From Bryobacteraceae bacterium (lineage in GTDB: Bacteria; Acidobacteriota; Terriglobia; Bryobacterales; Bryobacteraceae): a DNA stretch of 64,000 nt. The notes under the pieces are model-generated. The model was not told the origin of the DNA. It searched no databases and worked only from the letters and a program-made list of their open reading frames with translations. The translations under genes were made by a program, and so were the position numbers. Position 1 is the first letter of the stretch. Every line of letters begins with the position of its first letter. The stretch is from contig JAHCHE010000010.1 in assembly GCA_026129905.1 (NCBI GenBank), positions 62,001 to 126,000 of the forward strand, given 5' to 3'. Below, piece by piece: positions 50,672-59,875 of the stretch.

Positions 50672-52021
50672 CTACCCCTCCAGCCCCATCTGCGAGAGCC
50701 GGTAGCGGAGCGCGTTCCGAGTGAGGCCCAGCAGGCGCGCGGCCTGGCTCTTGTTGCCGTTGGCCTGCTCGAGCGCCTTGCGGATCAGCGACCGCTCGTG
50801 CTCTTCCAGCGTCATGCCGGCCGGCAGCAGCGGTTCTTCCGCGGCGTGGTTGTAGCGCGGGCTCGGATCGAGCTTGACGTCGGAAGCCTCCAGCCGCTCG
50901 CCGCTGCACAGCACCAGGCTGCGTTCGATCACGTTCTGCAACTCCCGTACGTTTCCCGGCCAGTGGTGCGCCCACAGCGCTTGCAGCGCCTCCGGCGAAA
51001 CGGCAACCACCCGGCCTCCCAATTCCTTGGAGTATTTACGGATGAAGTAGTCCACCAGCGCTGGGATGTCGTCTTTGCGATCGCGCAGCGGCGGCATGTT
51101 CAGGGGCACGACGTTCAGCCGGTAATAGAGGTCCTCGCGGAATTCCCCATTTTCGAGCGCGGCGCGCAGGTCCGCGTTCGTGGCCGCTATGACGCGGACG
51201 TCGATCTGCCGGGTTTTCGTGCTCCCCAGCCGTTCGAACTGGCGCTCCTGAAGTACGCGTAGCAGCTTCACCTGGATCGCGGCCGGCATGTCGCCGATCT
51301 CGTCGAGAAAGACCGTGCCTGTGTCGGCCATCTCGAATTTCCCGGGCTTAGCGGCGGCGGCGCCGGTGAACGCCCCTTTTTCATAGCCGAACAGCTCGCT
51401 CTCCATCAGGTTTTCGGGGATCGTGGTGCAATCGATCTTCACGAAGGGCCGGTCGCGGCGGGGCGAATGGTAGTGGATCGCCCGCGCGATCAGGTCCTTT
51501 CCGGTTCCGCTCTCGCCGGCGATCAGCACCGTCGCCCGGGTGGGCGCCACGCGCTCGATGGCGCCGAAAATCTCCTGCATGGCGGTGCTGCGTCCGACGA
51601 TGTTCTCGAACGCGTAGCGATGGCCCAACTCCTCGCGCAGCTTGCGGTTCTCGTCCCGCAGGGCGCGCATCTCCAGCCCCTTGTTCACCACCGTCATCAG
51701 ATGGTCCATCGAGAAGGGCTTGGGCAGGAAGTCGATGGCGCCCGCCTTCATCGCTTCGACGGCGTTTTCCACCGTACCGAACGCCGTGATCACAACCACG
51801 GGGAGCATCGCGTTCTGGCGCCGCAGCCGGTGGATCAGCTCGAGGCCGTCGAGGCCAGGCAGGCGCAGATCCGTCAGCACCAGGTCCGCCCGGTCGGCCA
51901 GCCGCAGGCCCTCTTCCGCCGAACCGGCCTGGTCCACCTCGAAGCCCGCCGAAACGAGTTGCAGCTCGATCACCCGGCGAAGCTTTTCTTCGTCCTCGAC
52001 GATCAGAATCCGATGTTTCAT
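50672..52021 (-). CDS. NtrC-family sigma-54-dependent response regulator
   Basis: This 449-residue protein has a receiver with LIVEDEE, phospho-acceptor Asp51 in [10 protein letters not shown] and PKPFS lysine. The AAA+ domain carries Walker A GESGTGK (169-175), the sigma-54-contact loop GAFTGA (216-221) and [11 protein letters not shown] Fis-type helix-turn-helix ends the protein ([20 protein letters not shown]). It activates promoters read by sigma-54 RNA polymerase in response to a kinase that is not nearby. Targets are not visible here. Confidence 0.93.
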   Translation of the reverse strand: MKHRILIVEDEEKLRRVIELQLVSAGFEVDQAGSAEEGLRLADRADLVLTDLRLPGLDGLELIHRLRRQNAMLPVVVITAFGTVENAVEAMKAGAIDFLPKPFSMDHLMTVVNKGLEMRALRDENRKLREELGHRYAFENIVGRSTAMQEIFGAIERVAPTRATVLIAGESGTGKDLIARAIHYHSPRRDRPFVKIDCTTIPENLMESELFGYEKGAFTGAAAAKPGKFEMADTGTVFLDEIGDMPAAIQVKLLRVLQERQFERLGSTKTRQIDVRVIAATNADLRAALENGEFREDLYYRLNVVPLNMPPLRDRKDDIPALVDYFIRKYSKELGGRVVAVSPEALQALWAHHWPGNVRELQNVIERSLVLCSGERLEASDVKLDPSPRYNHAAEEPLLPAGMTLEEHERSLIRKALEQANGNKSQAARLLGLTRNALRYRLSQMGLEG

Positions 52022-52352
52022 CCGCGACGACGTGCAGAACCGCCTCCGTCAGGCGGTGTGAAGAATTTAGCCACCGATGAACACCGATGAACACAGATCA
52101 AAAGAAAGGCCAAGATCTATCGGTGTTCATCGGTGGCTGACATCGATTTGTTCACACCTTCTCAGGGAGCGGAATTACCACGGGCTGCTGGTCCTCCCGA
52201 CGCTTATTTTACCGCCCGCCCGAGGCGCGGCCCGTCGCCGGATTCCGCCGAAGGCGGCGAGCGCGCCGACCCTCCATGGCGCAGAGTGGAATCGCCGCGC
52301 CGCTGCCATTTCCCCCTTGTGATAACCTGGAGCGTTTGGCTTGGCGGGCGGC
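52022..52352. other. Gap between ntrC-type gene and pyr operon
   Basis: This 331-bp gap holds the inverted-repeat element at 52069-52138 and the pyr promoter region. TGATAACCT at 52320-52328 may be an extended -10 for pyrR. No riboswitch-like or attenuator structure with a T-run is apparent before pyrR. No gene seen. Confidence 0.45.
52069..52138. repeat. 20-bp perfect inverted repeat, MITE-like
   Basis: AGCCACCGATGAACACCGAT (52069-52088) and ATCGGTGTTCATCGGTGGCT (52119-52138) are exact reverse complements around a 30-nt spacer. The left arm also contains a 10-bp tandem duplication, CCGATGAACA twice. The arrangement looks like a dispersed palindromic element or a small non-autonomous element. 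It would form a stable hairpin. Confidence 0.75.
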
Positions 52353-52913
52353 ATGAACGCGGTGCGAGAAAAGGCTCAGTTGATGAGCGCTTCCGAGATT
52401 CATCGGACCCTGGTGAGGCTGGCTCACGAGATCCTGGAGAAGACGGAGGATCCCGGCAAACTCGCGTTGCTTGGCATCCGTCGGCGCGGCGTACCCATCG
52501 CGCAGCGGCTCGCGCGGAAGATCGAGTCCATCGAGAAGATCCCCGCGCGGGTTGGCATTCTCGATATCAGCCTGTACCGCGACGATCTGTCGCTGGTGGC
52601 GACCCAGCCGGTGGTGAACGCCACCGACATCCCGTTCTCCATCACCGGACTCGACGTCGTGCTGGTGGACGACGTGCTGTACACGGGACGAACGTCGCGC
52701 GCCGCGCTGAACGCCTTGTTCGACCATGGACGTCCCGCCCGCGTGCAGTTGCTGGCCCTGATCGACCGCGGCCACCGCGAACTGCCGATTGAAGCGCGCT
52801 ATGTCGGCCGCGTCGTGCAGACCACCCAAAACGAGATTGTCGAAGTGCGCCTGAAGGAAATCGACGACGACGAGCGGGTCGTTCTGGTCGAAAAACTCTC
52901 CGCGAGCGCGTAG
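52353..52913 (+). CDS. pyrR: Pyrimidine operon regulator / uracil phosphoribosyltransferase
   Basis: This 186-residue protein has the PRPP-binding motif VVLVDDVLYTGRTSRAAL of type I phosphoribosyltransferases. The PyrR family context continues with GIRRRGVPIAQRL and VGRVVQTTQNEIVEV. In other bacteria PyrR binds pyr mRNA and also has uracil phosphoribosyltransferase activity. The ATG at 52353 is preferred to a TTG at 52341. It is the first gene of the pyrRBC cluster, 18 nt from pyrB. No pyr-type anti-antiterminator is evident upstream, so regulation may act on translation or transcription in another way. Confidence 0.9.
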   Translation: MNAVREKAQLMSASEIHRTLVRLAHEILEKTEDPGKLALLGIRRRGVPIAQRLARKIESIEKIPARVGILDISLYRDDLSLVATQPVVNATDIPFSITGLDVVLVDDVLYTGRTSRAALNALFDHGRPARVQLLALIDRGHRELPIEARYVGRVVQTTQNEIVEVRLKEIDDDERVVLVEKLSASA

Positions 52914-52931
52914 ACTTGGATGGAGCGAGAC

Positions 52932-53843
52932 ATGCCTGCCGGATTGTTGGGTATCGAAGACCTGAGCCGCGAGGAGATCGAGGCAATTCTTACGAGGGCG
53001 AAAGACTTCCAGCCCGAACAGCGCCACACGTTCAAGAAGATGGACACGCTGAAGGGGAAGATGGTTGTTCTGCTCTTCTTCGAAGCCTCCACCCGCACGC
53101 GGACCAGCTTCGAGATCGCCGCCAAGCGGCTCGGCGCGGACTCGGTTTCCATCACCGCCGCCGGCTCCAGCATCTCAAAGGGCGAATCGCTGGTGGACAC
53201 CCTGAATACGTTGGCGGCGATGCGCCCCAATGCGATCGTTATGCGGCACGCGTCGTCCGGCGCCCCGCACTTCCTCGCTCGCCATCTGGATATTCCGATC
53301 ATAAACGCCGGGGACGGCGCGCACGAGCACCCCACCCAGGCGTTACTCGACGCCCGGACGATCCTCGACCGCAAGGAGACGCTCGAAGGGCTCCGCGTGG
53401 CCATCATCGGCGACATCGACCACAGCCGGGTGGCGCGGTCCAATATCCACCTGCTGTCGAGATTCGGAGTCGATATCGTCCTTTGCGGACCGCCGCCGCT
53501 CGCGCCGCCGGAACTGGCGAAGATCGCCCCCGGCGTCACCATCGAGTACGACATGCGCAAGGCCATCCGCGACGCCGACGTCATCATGATGCTGCGCGTC
53601 CAGCTCGAGCGGCAGCACGAAACCAATTTCCCGCGCGCCGAGTATTTCTCGTTCTACGGACTGGAGCTGAATCACCTGGAACTGGCGAAGCCGGAAGTCT
53701 TCGTGATGCACCCGGGCCCGATCAATCGCGGGCGCGAGATCTCCTCCGAGGTCGCCGATTCCCAACGCTCGATGATCCTCAACCAGGTGGAGAACGGCGT
53801 CGCGGTGCGGATGGCGGTGCTCGAGCGCATTCTGAGCGCCTGA
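52932..53843 (+). CDS. pyrB: Aspartate carbamoyltransferase catalytic subunit
   Basis: This 303-residue enzyme condenses carbamoyl phosphate and aspartate. The carbamoyl phosphate site [13 protein letters not shown], the [14 protein letters not shown] segment and the aspartate-site [15 protein letters not shown] are all present. The ATG at 52932 has GGAG 6 nt upstream; an ATG at 52920 is less well placed. Length is normal for the catalytic chain. No pyrI regulatory subunit gene is adjacent, so a class C-type or dihydroorotase-associated complex is likely. Confidence 0.95.
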   Translation: MPAGLLGIEDLSREEIEAILTRAKDFQPEQRHTFKKMDTLKGKMVVLLFFEASTRTRTSFEIAAKRLGADSVSITAAGSSISKGESLVDTLNTLAAMRPNAIVMRHASSGAPHFLARHLDIPIINAGDGAHEHPTQALLDARTILDRKETLEGLRVAIIGDIDHSRVARSNIHLLSRFGVDIVLCGPPPLAPPELAKIAPGVTIEYDMRKAIRDADVIMMLRVQLERQHETNFPRAEYFSFYGLELNHLELAKPEVFVMHPGPINRGREISSEVADSQRSMILNQVENGVAVRMAVLERILSA

Positions 53844-53885
53844 TCGCGGGAAAACGCGTCGCGAGCGGGCGGCCATGAGGGACAG

Positions 53886-55163
53886 ATGAAAAAGCTGCTG
53901 ATCAGGAACGGCCGGATGATCGATCCGGCCACGCAACACGACGGCGTCTCCGACGTCCTGCTCGAGGGCTCGTCCATCGCCGCCATCGGGCAGAATCTCG
54001 CGGCCGATGACGTAGAGGTGTTCGACGCCTCGGGCATGGTGGTGGCGCCGGGTTTCCTCGACATCCACGCGCATTTCCGCGAACCGGGCCTCGAGCACGC
54101 CGAGACCATCGAAACCGGTTCCCGCGCCGCGGCGGCGGGCGGATTCTCCCGCGTCTGCTGCATGCCGAACACCGACCCGGTGAACGATTCCGCCACGGTC
54201 ACCGGCTACATCCTCGAGCAGGCGCGGCGCGCGGCGATCGTCAAGGTCCACCCCATCGGCGCCATTACGCAAGGCAGCGCTGGCGAGGAACTGGCCCCGC
54301 TCGGCACGTTGCGCGAAGCGGGCGTGGTCGCCATCTCCGACGACGGCCGCCCGGTGATGAACGCGCGCGTCATGCGCCGCGCCATGGAACTGGCCCGCTC
54401 GTTCGGCCTCACCGTCGTGCAGCATTGCGAGGACCTGAACCTCAGCGCCGGCGGCGATATGCACGAAGGAATCGAATCGGTGCGCCGGGGTTTGCGCGGC
54501 ATCCCTTCGTGCGCCGAAGACGTGATGGTGGCGCGCGACCTGCTGCTCACCGAATTGACCGGAGCCCGCTATCACGTGGCGCACCTGTCCACCCGCAACT
54601 CGGCGGAGATGGTCGCCTTCGCCAAGGCGCGCGGCCTTCCCGTCTCCTGCGAAGTGACGCCGCATCACATCACCTTCGCCGACGAGCACTCCATCCCCTA
54701 CGACAGCAACTTCAAGATGAAGCCGCCCCTTCGCGGCGCCGGCGACATCGACGCGCTGATCGAAGCTGTCGCGAACGGGACCGTGGACGCCATCGCCACC
54801 GATCACGCCCCGCACACCGGCTACCAGAAGATGCAGGAATTCGAGCGCTGTCCGTTCGGCATCACCGGCCTCGAAACCGCTCTGGCCGTCGCCCTCGACC
54901 GCCTGGTCCATTCCGGCCGCATTTCCCTGATGCGGTTGGTGGAGCTGTTCACCACCGGGCCGGCTCGCGTGTTCGGCCTGGATTGCGGGCGGCTGGCGGT
55001 CGGCGGCGCGGCCGATGTCACGATCTTCGATCCCGATCTCGACTGGACGTACGACGTCAACCAGTCGATGTCTAAGAGCCGGAACTCGCCATTCCACAAC
55101 CGCCGGTTCCGCGGCGGCCCGGTGGCCACCATTGTGGATGGCGTCGTGGTCTGGAAACAGTAG
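53886..55163 (+). CDS. pyrC: Dihydroorotase (multifunctional-complex type)
   Basis: This 425-residue amidohydrolase has DIHAHFREPG with the metal-binding HxH, CCMPNTDPVND, QHCEDLNLS, EVTPHHITFADE and IATDHAPH, the full set of metal and substrate motifs for type I dihydroorotases. It closes carbamoyl aspartate to dihydroorotate after PyrB. The gene starts 42 nt after pyrB. The downstream gene begins 23 nt later, so transcription probably continues into the URO-D and methyltransferase genes. Confidence 0.95.
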   Translation: MKKLLIRNGRMIDPATQHDGVSDVLLEGSSIAAIGQNLAADDVEVFDASGMVVAPGFLDIHAHFREPGLEHAETIETGSRAAAAGGFSRVCCMPNTDPVNDSATVTGYILEQARRAAIVKVHPIGAITQGSAGEELAPLGTLREAGVVAISDDGRPVMNARVMRRAMELARSFGLTVVQHCEDLNLSAGGDMHEGIESVRRGLRGIPSCAEDVMVARDLLLTELTGARYHVAHLSTRNSAEMVAFAKARGLPVSCEVTPHHITFADEHSIPYDSNFKMKPPLRGAGDIDALIEAVANGTVDAIATDHAPHTGYQKMQEFERCPFGITGLETALAVALDRLVHSGRISLMRLVELFTTGPARVFGLDCGRLAVGGAADVTIFDPDLDWTYDVNQSMSKSRNSPFHNRRFRGGPVATIVDGVVVWKQ

Positions 55164-55186
55164 GCCCGCGTGAGCCGGACGGCCCA

Positions 55187-56197
55187 ATGAACAGCCGCGA
55201 GCGCGTCTTTGCCGTCATCGACGGACTTCCCGCCGATCATCTGCCCTTCATGCCCATCACCATGATGTTCGCCGCCGGCCGGATCGGCCGGCCGTACGGG
55301 CAGTACGCGCTGGATCATCGCCTGATGGCCGACGCCCAGATCCACGCGTCCGGCGAGTTCGGTTTCGACCACGTCTCCGCCATCACCGAAACCCGCGAAG
55401 CGCCCGACTGCGGGGCGGCCATCCAACTCTTCCCGGACCAGCCTTACGCCATCGACGAGAGCCGCGCCCTGCTGGCCGAAAAATCCGCTCTCTCCCGCCT
55501 GGCCATGCCCGATCCGCGGACCGCCGCGTACATGAGCGACCGGCTTCACGGCCTCGCCCTGATGAAAGAGCGCGTGGGCGGCCGCAAGATCGTCGAGGGT
55601 TGGGTAGAGGGGCCATGCGGCGCGGGTTCGGACCTGCGAGGCATCAACACCTTGATGCTCGACTTCTTCGACGATGAACCGTTCGTCCACGACCTGTTCG
55701 CGTTCGTCGTGGAACTCGGCGCCCGCTTCGCCCGGGCGCAGGTGGAGGCGGGCGCGGACCTGATCGGCATCGGCGACCCGGCTTCTTCCCTGGTGGGTCC
55801 CCGCCTGTACGAGAAGTTCGTCTGGCCCTATCAAAAGCGGCTAGTGGACGCCCTGCGCCACGCCGGAGCGCGGGTGCGGCTGCACATCTGCGGGAACACC
55901 AAGCCGATGCTGGCCGGGATGGCGGCGCTTGCCTGCGACATCGTCGATATCGACGCCGCCGTGCCGATGGCGCTGGCGCGGGAGAAGATGGGGCCGAACC
56001 AGACGCTGCTCGGCAACCTCGACCCGGTTCGCGTGTTGAAGGACGGCTCGCCGGATTCGGTACGGGCCGCGGCCGCCGCGTGCCATCGCGACGCCGGTCC
56101 CCGCTTCATCGTCGGCGCCGGCTGCGAAGTGGTGCGCGACACCGCGCCGGCGAATATCCACGCGCTGGGCGACTACGCGCGCACCCATACGCCGTAG
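55187..56197 (+). CDS. URO-D/MtaA-type methyltransferase-like protein
   Basis: This 336-residue protein of the uroporphyrinogen-decarboxylase superfamily keeps the zinc-binding HxC of corrinoid methyltransferases (LHICGNTKPML) and a later cysteine in GAGCEVVRDTAP. WVEGPCGAGSDL and IGIGDPASSLVGPRLYEKF are also typical of the MtbA/MtaA-like branch. It probably transfers methyl groups via a corrinoid protein or CoM-like acceptor. No corrinoid protein is adjacent. It is within the pyr transcript. Confidence 0.8.
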   Translation: MNSRERVFAVIDGLPADHLPFMPITMMFAAGRIGRPYGQYALDHRLMADAQIHASGEFGFDHVSAITETREAPDCGAAIQLFPDQPYAIDESRALLAEKSALSRLAMPDPRTAAYMSDRLHGLALMKERVGGRKIVEGWVEGPCGAGSDLRGINTLMLDFFDDEPFVHDLFAFVVELGARFARAQVEAGADLIGIGDPASSLVGPRLYEKFVWPYQKRLVDALRHAGARVRLHICGNTKPMLAGMAALACDIVDIDAAVPMALAREKMGPNQTLLGNLDPVRVLKDGSPDSVRAAAAACHRDAGPRFIVGAGCEVVRDTAPANIHALGDYARTHTP

Positions 56198-56203
56198 ACG
56201 GGC

Positions 56204-56938
56204 ATGGCCGGCTACGGAGAAGATCTCGCCTACATTCATCACGTGGGCTATAGCGGCTTCGTGACCCGCGCCGCCCCTGCCCTGATCCGGCTGATCCGGC
56301 GGACGGGCCTTCGCGGGCGCATCGTTGACCTCGGGTGCGGAAGCGGCGTGTTGGCCCGCGAGTTCACCCGGGCCGGCTACCCGGTCCTGGGCGTGGACAT
56401 CTCTCCCGCCATGATCGCGCTCGCGCGGGCGAACGCGCCCGAAGCGGAGTTCATCGTCGGCTCGCTGCTTGACATCGACTTGCCCCCGTGCGCCGCGGTG
56501 ACGGCCATCGGCGAGTGCCTCAACTACCTGTTCGACCCGCGCAACAGCCGCCGCCGGCTTGACCGCCTCTTCCGCGGCGTGTACGAAGCGCTGTCGCCCG
56601 GCGGCCTGTTCGCCTTCGACATCGCCGAACCCCGCGAATCCGGCGCGAACCCCGAACGGCGCGAGTTCTGGCGCGGACCCGATTGGACGGTGTTGTTGCG
56701 TGCCAGGGAGAACGTAAGGCGCGGGACGATGACGCGGGAGATCGTCGCGTACCGCGCGGCGGGCGATCTCTACCGAATGTCGGAGGAAATCCACCGCCTG
56801 CGGCTCTACAAAGCCTCCGATCTCGCGGAGCGACTGCGCGCCACCGGCTTCGAGGTGACCATCCAGGGCGGCTACGGACGGGCCCGCTTGCCCGCCGCTC
56901 ACGCCGCGATCCTGGCCCGCAAGCCGCGTACGGCCTGA
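56204..56938 (+). CDS. Class I SAM-dependent methyltransferase
   Basis: This 244-residue protein has the SAM-binding motif I IVDLGCGSGVLAREF, a second acidic motif GVDISPAMIALARANAP, and the later AVTAIGECLNYLF. These are the Rossmann-type class I methyltransferase signatures. The substrate is not identifiable. It starts 6 nt after the URO-D-like gene, so the two probably form one methyl-transfer unit. It ends 40 nt before a separate DUF4091 gene. Confidence 0.88.
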   Translation: MAGYGEDLAYIHHVGYSGFVTRAAPALIRLIRRTGLRGRIVDLGCGSGVLAREFTRAGYPVLGVDISPAMIALARANAPEAEFIVGSLLDIDLPPCAAVTAIGECLNYLFDPRNSRRRLDRLFRGVYEALSPGGLFAFDIAEPRESGANPERREFWRGPDWTVLLRARENVRRGTMTREIVAYRAAGDLYRMSEEIHRLRLYKASDLAERLRATGFEVTIQGGYGRARLPAAHAAILARKPRTA

Positions 56939-56964
56939 TCGCCGGGCCGCCGCCGTCGCTGTGA

Positions 56965-56970
56965 TAGCAT
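56965..56970 (+). promoter_or_regulatory. -10-like TAGCAT for the DUF4091 gene
   Basis: TAGCAT (in TGATAGCAT) lies 8 nt before the ATG at 56979, giving a predicted leader of a few nucleotides. Confidence 0.3.
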
Positions 56971-56978
56971 CGCCCGTG

Positions 56979-58709
56979 ATGAGACTCATCCTTATTCTTC
57001 TTGTCTTTGTCAGCGCTTCGTTGTGCCTCGCGCAGAGCGCGCCGACGCAGGTTTGGGCCGCGCCCGCGGTCTATAAGGTGCGCCCCGAGGAACCGGTTCA
57101 GTCCACCAACCTCGTCTGGGACGCCAAGTCGAAGATCGTCTCGGTCGCCGGGGCGAAGAACGAGCACGTGCCGTTTCAAATAGTGGTCACGACCCCGCGC
57201 CCGCCCACGCGCTACGATCCGCCCGCCTCCGGCTTCTTCGTCGAGGCGACCGACCTGGAATCGTCAGGCGGACGCATCCCGCGCCAGGCGATCAAGCTCT
57301 ACTTTCAGCACGTCGTCCTCTGCTACGGCAAGTCCAGTCCGATCGGTGAAACGGGGTTCTGGCCCGACGCGCTCGCGCCGCTCACCGACCCGTTCAGCAT
57401 GGGCGCCCACTTCCGCGAGGCGGTAACCAACCGCGGCGTCTGGATCGACGTTGTCACCCCTCCCGACATCCCCGCCGGCGACTATTCGGGCGCGATCCGC
57501 GTCACACAGAACGGCAAGCCGGTGGACGAGTTGCGGCTCAAGCTGAAGGTGTACGACTTCGCTCTCCCCGCCGAGACGCGCCTCATCACGTACATGGGCG
57601 TCTCCGCTTCGCAACTCGCCGCGTTTCACGACGTCCAGCGGGACTCGCCGGAGGCGAAGCGCCTGCTTCAGAAGTACCACGCCTTCCTTTATGAGAACCG
57701 CATGGAGCCGTGGTTCAACGAGAGCCTTCAGCCCGAAGTCGAGAAGCGCGGCGACGGCGTGGCGGTGAAGTTCGACGCCCAAGCGTACGACCTGTATATG
57801 AACCGCTGGAAGACCAAGCGGGTCATTCTCGAAGCGGCGCCATCGACGCTGGCCGAGGAACGCTATTCCGGCGAGGCCGCGCCGCGGGTCAAGTCGTACC
57901 TGGCGCAGATCGTCGAGTTTTACAAAAAGAACGGCTGGCTGAACAAGCTGGTGTTCAACAGCCCGATTGACGAACCGAACACCGCCGAAGCCTACGCCGA
58001 CACCCGCAAGTGGGCGAGCCTGGTCCACGAAGCCGCACCGGGCGTCCCCTTCCTGGTGACCGAGTCGCCCGTCCCGGACGATCCCGCCTGGGGCTCGCTC
58101 TCCGGCTATGCGAACAACTTTTCGATTCACGGAAACGCGCTCAACAGCCCAGAGGTTAAGGACGCGCTCCGCCGGGAGCAGGCCAAAGGGGGCGAGATCT
58201 CCTGGTACATTTCCTGCGACCAGGTCTACCCGCAGCCGAATTACTTCATCGACGCGCCGGCCATGGATCCGGTGATGGTCCCCTGGATTACCTGGCGCTA
58301 CGGCATGCAGGGCATGCTGTATTGGGAGATGAAATTCTGGTCGCAGACGCCCGATCCCTGGTTGGACCCGGTCACCTACATCAGCGGTTTCCTGTGCAGC
58401 GGCGGCGGCATTCTCAATGGCGAGGGTTCGCTGTTATATCCCGGCAGCAGGACGCGCCGCTACACCTGGCAGCGGGACGTCGACGGCCCGGTCTCCTCCA
58501 TCCGCTTCGAACTGCTGCGCGAAGGGATTGAAGACTACGACTATCTCTCGCTGCTGAAATCGCTCGGCGATGAGAAATTCGCCGACGATGCCGTGCGCGG
58601 CATGGTGGTCGACGTAAGCGCCTTTTCGAGAAACGTCGAGGAACTGTTCGCGGTTCGCGAAAAGATGGCGCGCCGCATCGAGCAGCTCTCCCGCGCCCGC
58701 GGGCGCTGA
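56979..58709 (+). CDS. Secreted DUF4091 (GH123-like) protein
   Basis: This 576-residue protein starts at the ATG at 56979. A signal peptide, MRLILILLVFVSASLCLAQ, is clear. An N-terminal beta domain (to about 190) precedes a TIM-barrel-like DUF4091 region with VFNSPIDEPNTAEAY, the DEP motif seen in GH123-like enzymes, and MLYWEMKFW and SIRFELLREGIEDYDYL at the barrel end. GH123 enzymes remove N-acetylgalactosamine, but DUF4091 members vary. It probably acts outside the cytoplasm on a glycan. It is convergent with the second URO-D-like gene, 5 nt away. Confidence 0.82.
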   Translation: MRLILILLVFVSASLCLAQSAPTQVWAAPAVYKVRPEEPVQSTNLVWDAKSKIVSVAGAKNEHVPFQIVVTTPRPPTRYDPPASGFFVEATDLESSGGRIPRQAIKLYFQHVVLCYGKSSPIGETGFWPDALAPLTDPFSMGAHFREAVTNRGVWIDVVTPPDIPAGDYSGAIRVTQNGKPVDELRLKLKVYDFALPAETRLITYMGVSASQLAAFHDVQRDSPEAKRLLQKYHAFLYENRMEPWFNESLQPEVEKRGDGVAVKFDAQAYDLYMNRWKTKRVILEAAPSTLAEERYSGEAAPRVKSYLAQIVEFYKKNGWLNKLVFNSPIDEPNTAEAYADTRKWASLVHEAAPGVPFLVTESPVPDDPAWGSLSGYANNFSIHGNALNSPEVKDALRREQAKGGEISWYISCDQVYPQPNYFIDAPAMDPVMVPWITWRYGMQGMLYWEMKFWSQTPDPWLDPVTYISGFLCSGGGILNGEGSLLYPGSRTRRYTWQRDVDGPVSSIRFELLREGIEDYDYLSLLKSLGDEKFADDAVRGMVVDVSAFSRNVEELFAVREKMARRIEQLSRARGR

Positions 58710-58714
58710 TTCGC

Positions 58715-59803
58715 TTAGGGTAGTCGCCCCACGCCCGCCGTCGCGCTCCGCGCCAGCTCCCAGTACGTCCGCGCCTGTTCAGGCGACTCGACGATGATGC
58801 TGATCGCGAGGCCACGATGAGGGACGCGCGCCAGAATGAACTCCAGGTCGGCCGGCGTCACGTCGCCCCAGATGAACAGGGGCTTTCGCTCGGAGATCGC
58901 GAGGTAATGGCCCAGCAGCGCTTCCGCCCGCGGGCCGTCGTGATCGATGTGCAACTCGATCGCGCTTAGCCGCGTGTCCAGCAGGTAACGCGTGGGGATG
59001 AACCGCGTCGGATGCAAGTGGACGATCGCGCGCTCGAACGCCCCGGCCAGCCGCCGGTCCGCCGCGAGAATGAACTCCTCGTACATCGCCGGCGACAGCA
59101 GCGCCGCCGCATCCTCCTGCATCCAGATGTGCTTGCCCGGCGACCACATGCCGTACAGGAACGACCCGGTCCCCCCGTGGAACAGGGGCAGGCGGTCGAG
59201 CAGGCAGCGACCGAACGCGATCCAGAATTCCGTCAGTTCTCCGACCACGCGGCGAACCTCGGCCGGCTCGTCGATCATCCGGTAGACGAACTGCTCGCCG
59301 CCGTACACCGCCGAAAGCAGATCCGTGACCCCGCGCATCAGCGTGACCCCAATGGGATACCGGCCTCCGCTCCGCTCGCTCAGCGCCGGGATGAACTCGA
59401 CCATCTTCGCCACCCACGGATTCGTTTCGGAGAACTCCGGAATCTCCGGCTTCTCCGCGAATCCGGGCGGAGGCAGGGAGCGCATCGAACCGGTTCCGTG
59501 GTCGGCCATAACCCCACAGCCGAGCGCAGCCTCGACCCACGGGACTCCGAAAAAAGGCGCGGCGGAAAACAACAAGTCGCCCCCGGCTTCTTCGTGCATC
59601 TCGTAGAGCCGGTCGGTATCACCAAGAAATTCCGAGACGACGACGTCCTGCGGCTGCACAATTCCTGTAAGGTTTTGCGAACCTTGCGGATAACGGCGAA
59701 GAGGGTAGTACGAGCCGAGCGTGAACCCGATCAGCGGGCGCTCGTTCCGTCGTTCGAACCAGGAACCCAGGCGGGAGAGCTTCTCAGCGAGGGGAATCTT
59801 CAC
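58715..59803 (-). CDS. Second URO-D-superfamily protein, lacks zinc cysteines
   Basis: This 362-residue protein is related to uroporphyrinogen decarboxylases through EAGGDLLFSAAPFFGVPW, GVTLMRGVTDLL and GGTGSFLYGMWSPGKHIW. The position of the HxC motif reads IVHLHPTRFIP, with histidine in place of cysteine, and there is no later GxGC. It is therefore unlikely to use zinc as MtaA does, and might bind another metal or have a different role. The start is a GTG at 59803 with TATACT 7 nt upstream. Confidence 0.75.
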   Translation of the reverse strand: MKIPLAEKLSRLGSWFERRNERPLIGFTLGSYYPLRRYPQGSQNLTGIVQPQDVVVSEFLGDTDRLYEMHEEAGGDLLFSAAPFFGVPWVEAALGCGVMADHGTGSMRSLPPPGFAEKPEIPEFSETNPWVAKMVEFIPALSERSGGRYPIGVTLMRGVTDLLSAVYGGEQFVYRMIDEPAEVRRVVGELTEFWIAFGRCLLDRLPLFHGGTGSFLYGMWSPGKHIWMQEDAAALLSPAMYEEFILAADRRLAGAFERAIVHLHPTRFIPTRYLLDTRLSAIELHIDHDGPRAEALLGHYLAISERKPLFIWGDVTPADLEFILARVPHRGLAISIIVESPEQARTYWELARSATAGVGRLP

Positions 59804-59810
59804 CAGACGC

Positions 59811-59816
59811 AGTATA
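59811..59816 (-). promoter_or_regulatory. -10-like TATACT before the second URO-D gene
   Basis: On the minus strand TATACT is followed by GCGTCTG and the GTG at 59803, without a Shine-Dalgarno. The spacing of 7 nt again predicts a start near the 5' end of the mRNA. Confidence 0.4.
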
Positions 59817-59835
59817 TCGGACCTCGGCGTCCGGC

Positions 59836-59855
59836 GGGGCGCCTTCCGGCGCCCC
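59836..59855. terminator. Hairpin GGGGCGCC-TTCC-GGCGCCCC downstream of csbD-like gene
   Basis: This is a perfect 8-bp, very GC-rich stem with a tetraloop. It lies after the CsbD-like stop and before the next gene on the minus strand. A T-run is absent, so an intrinsic terminator is likely only in a loose sense. Confidence 0.4.
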
Positions 59856-59875
59856 TGTCATGGTTTTGGGTTGAC

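Noticed and set aside
52022-52352. PyrR-type attenuator or riboswitch upstream of pyrR
   Set aside because: The only strong structure is the palindromic element, which sits over 200 nt upstream and lacks an anti-terminator partner or T-run.
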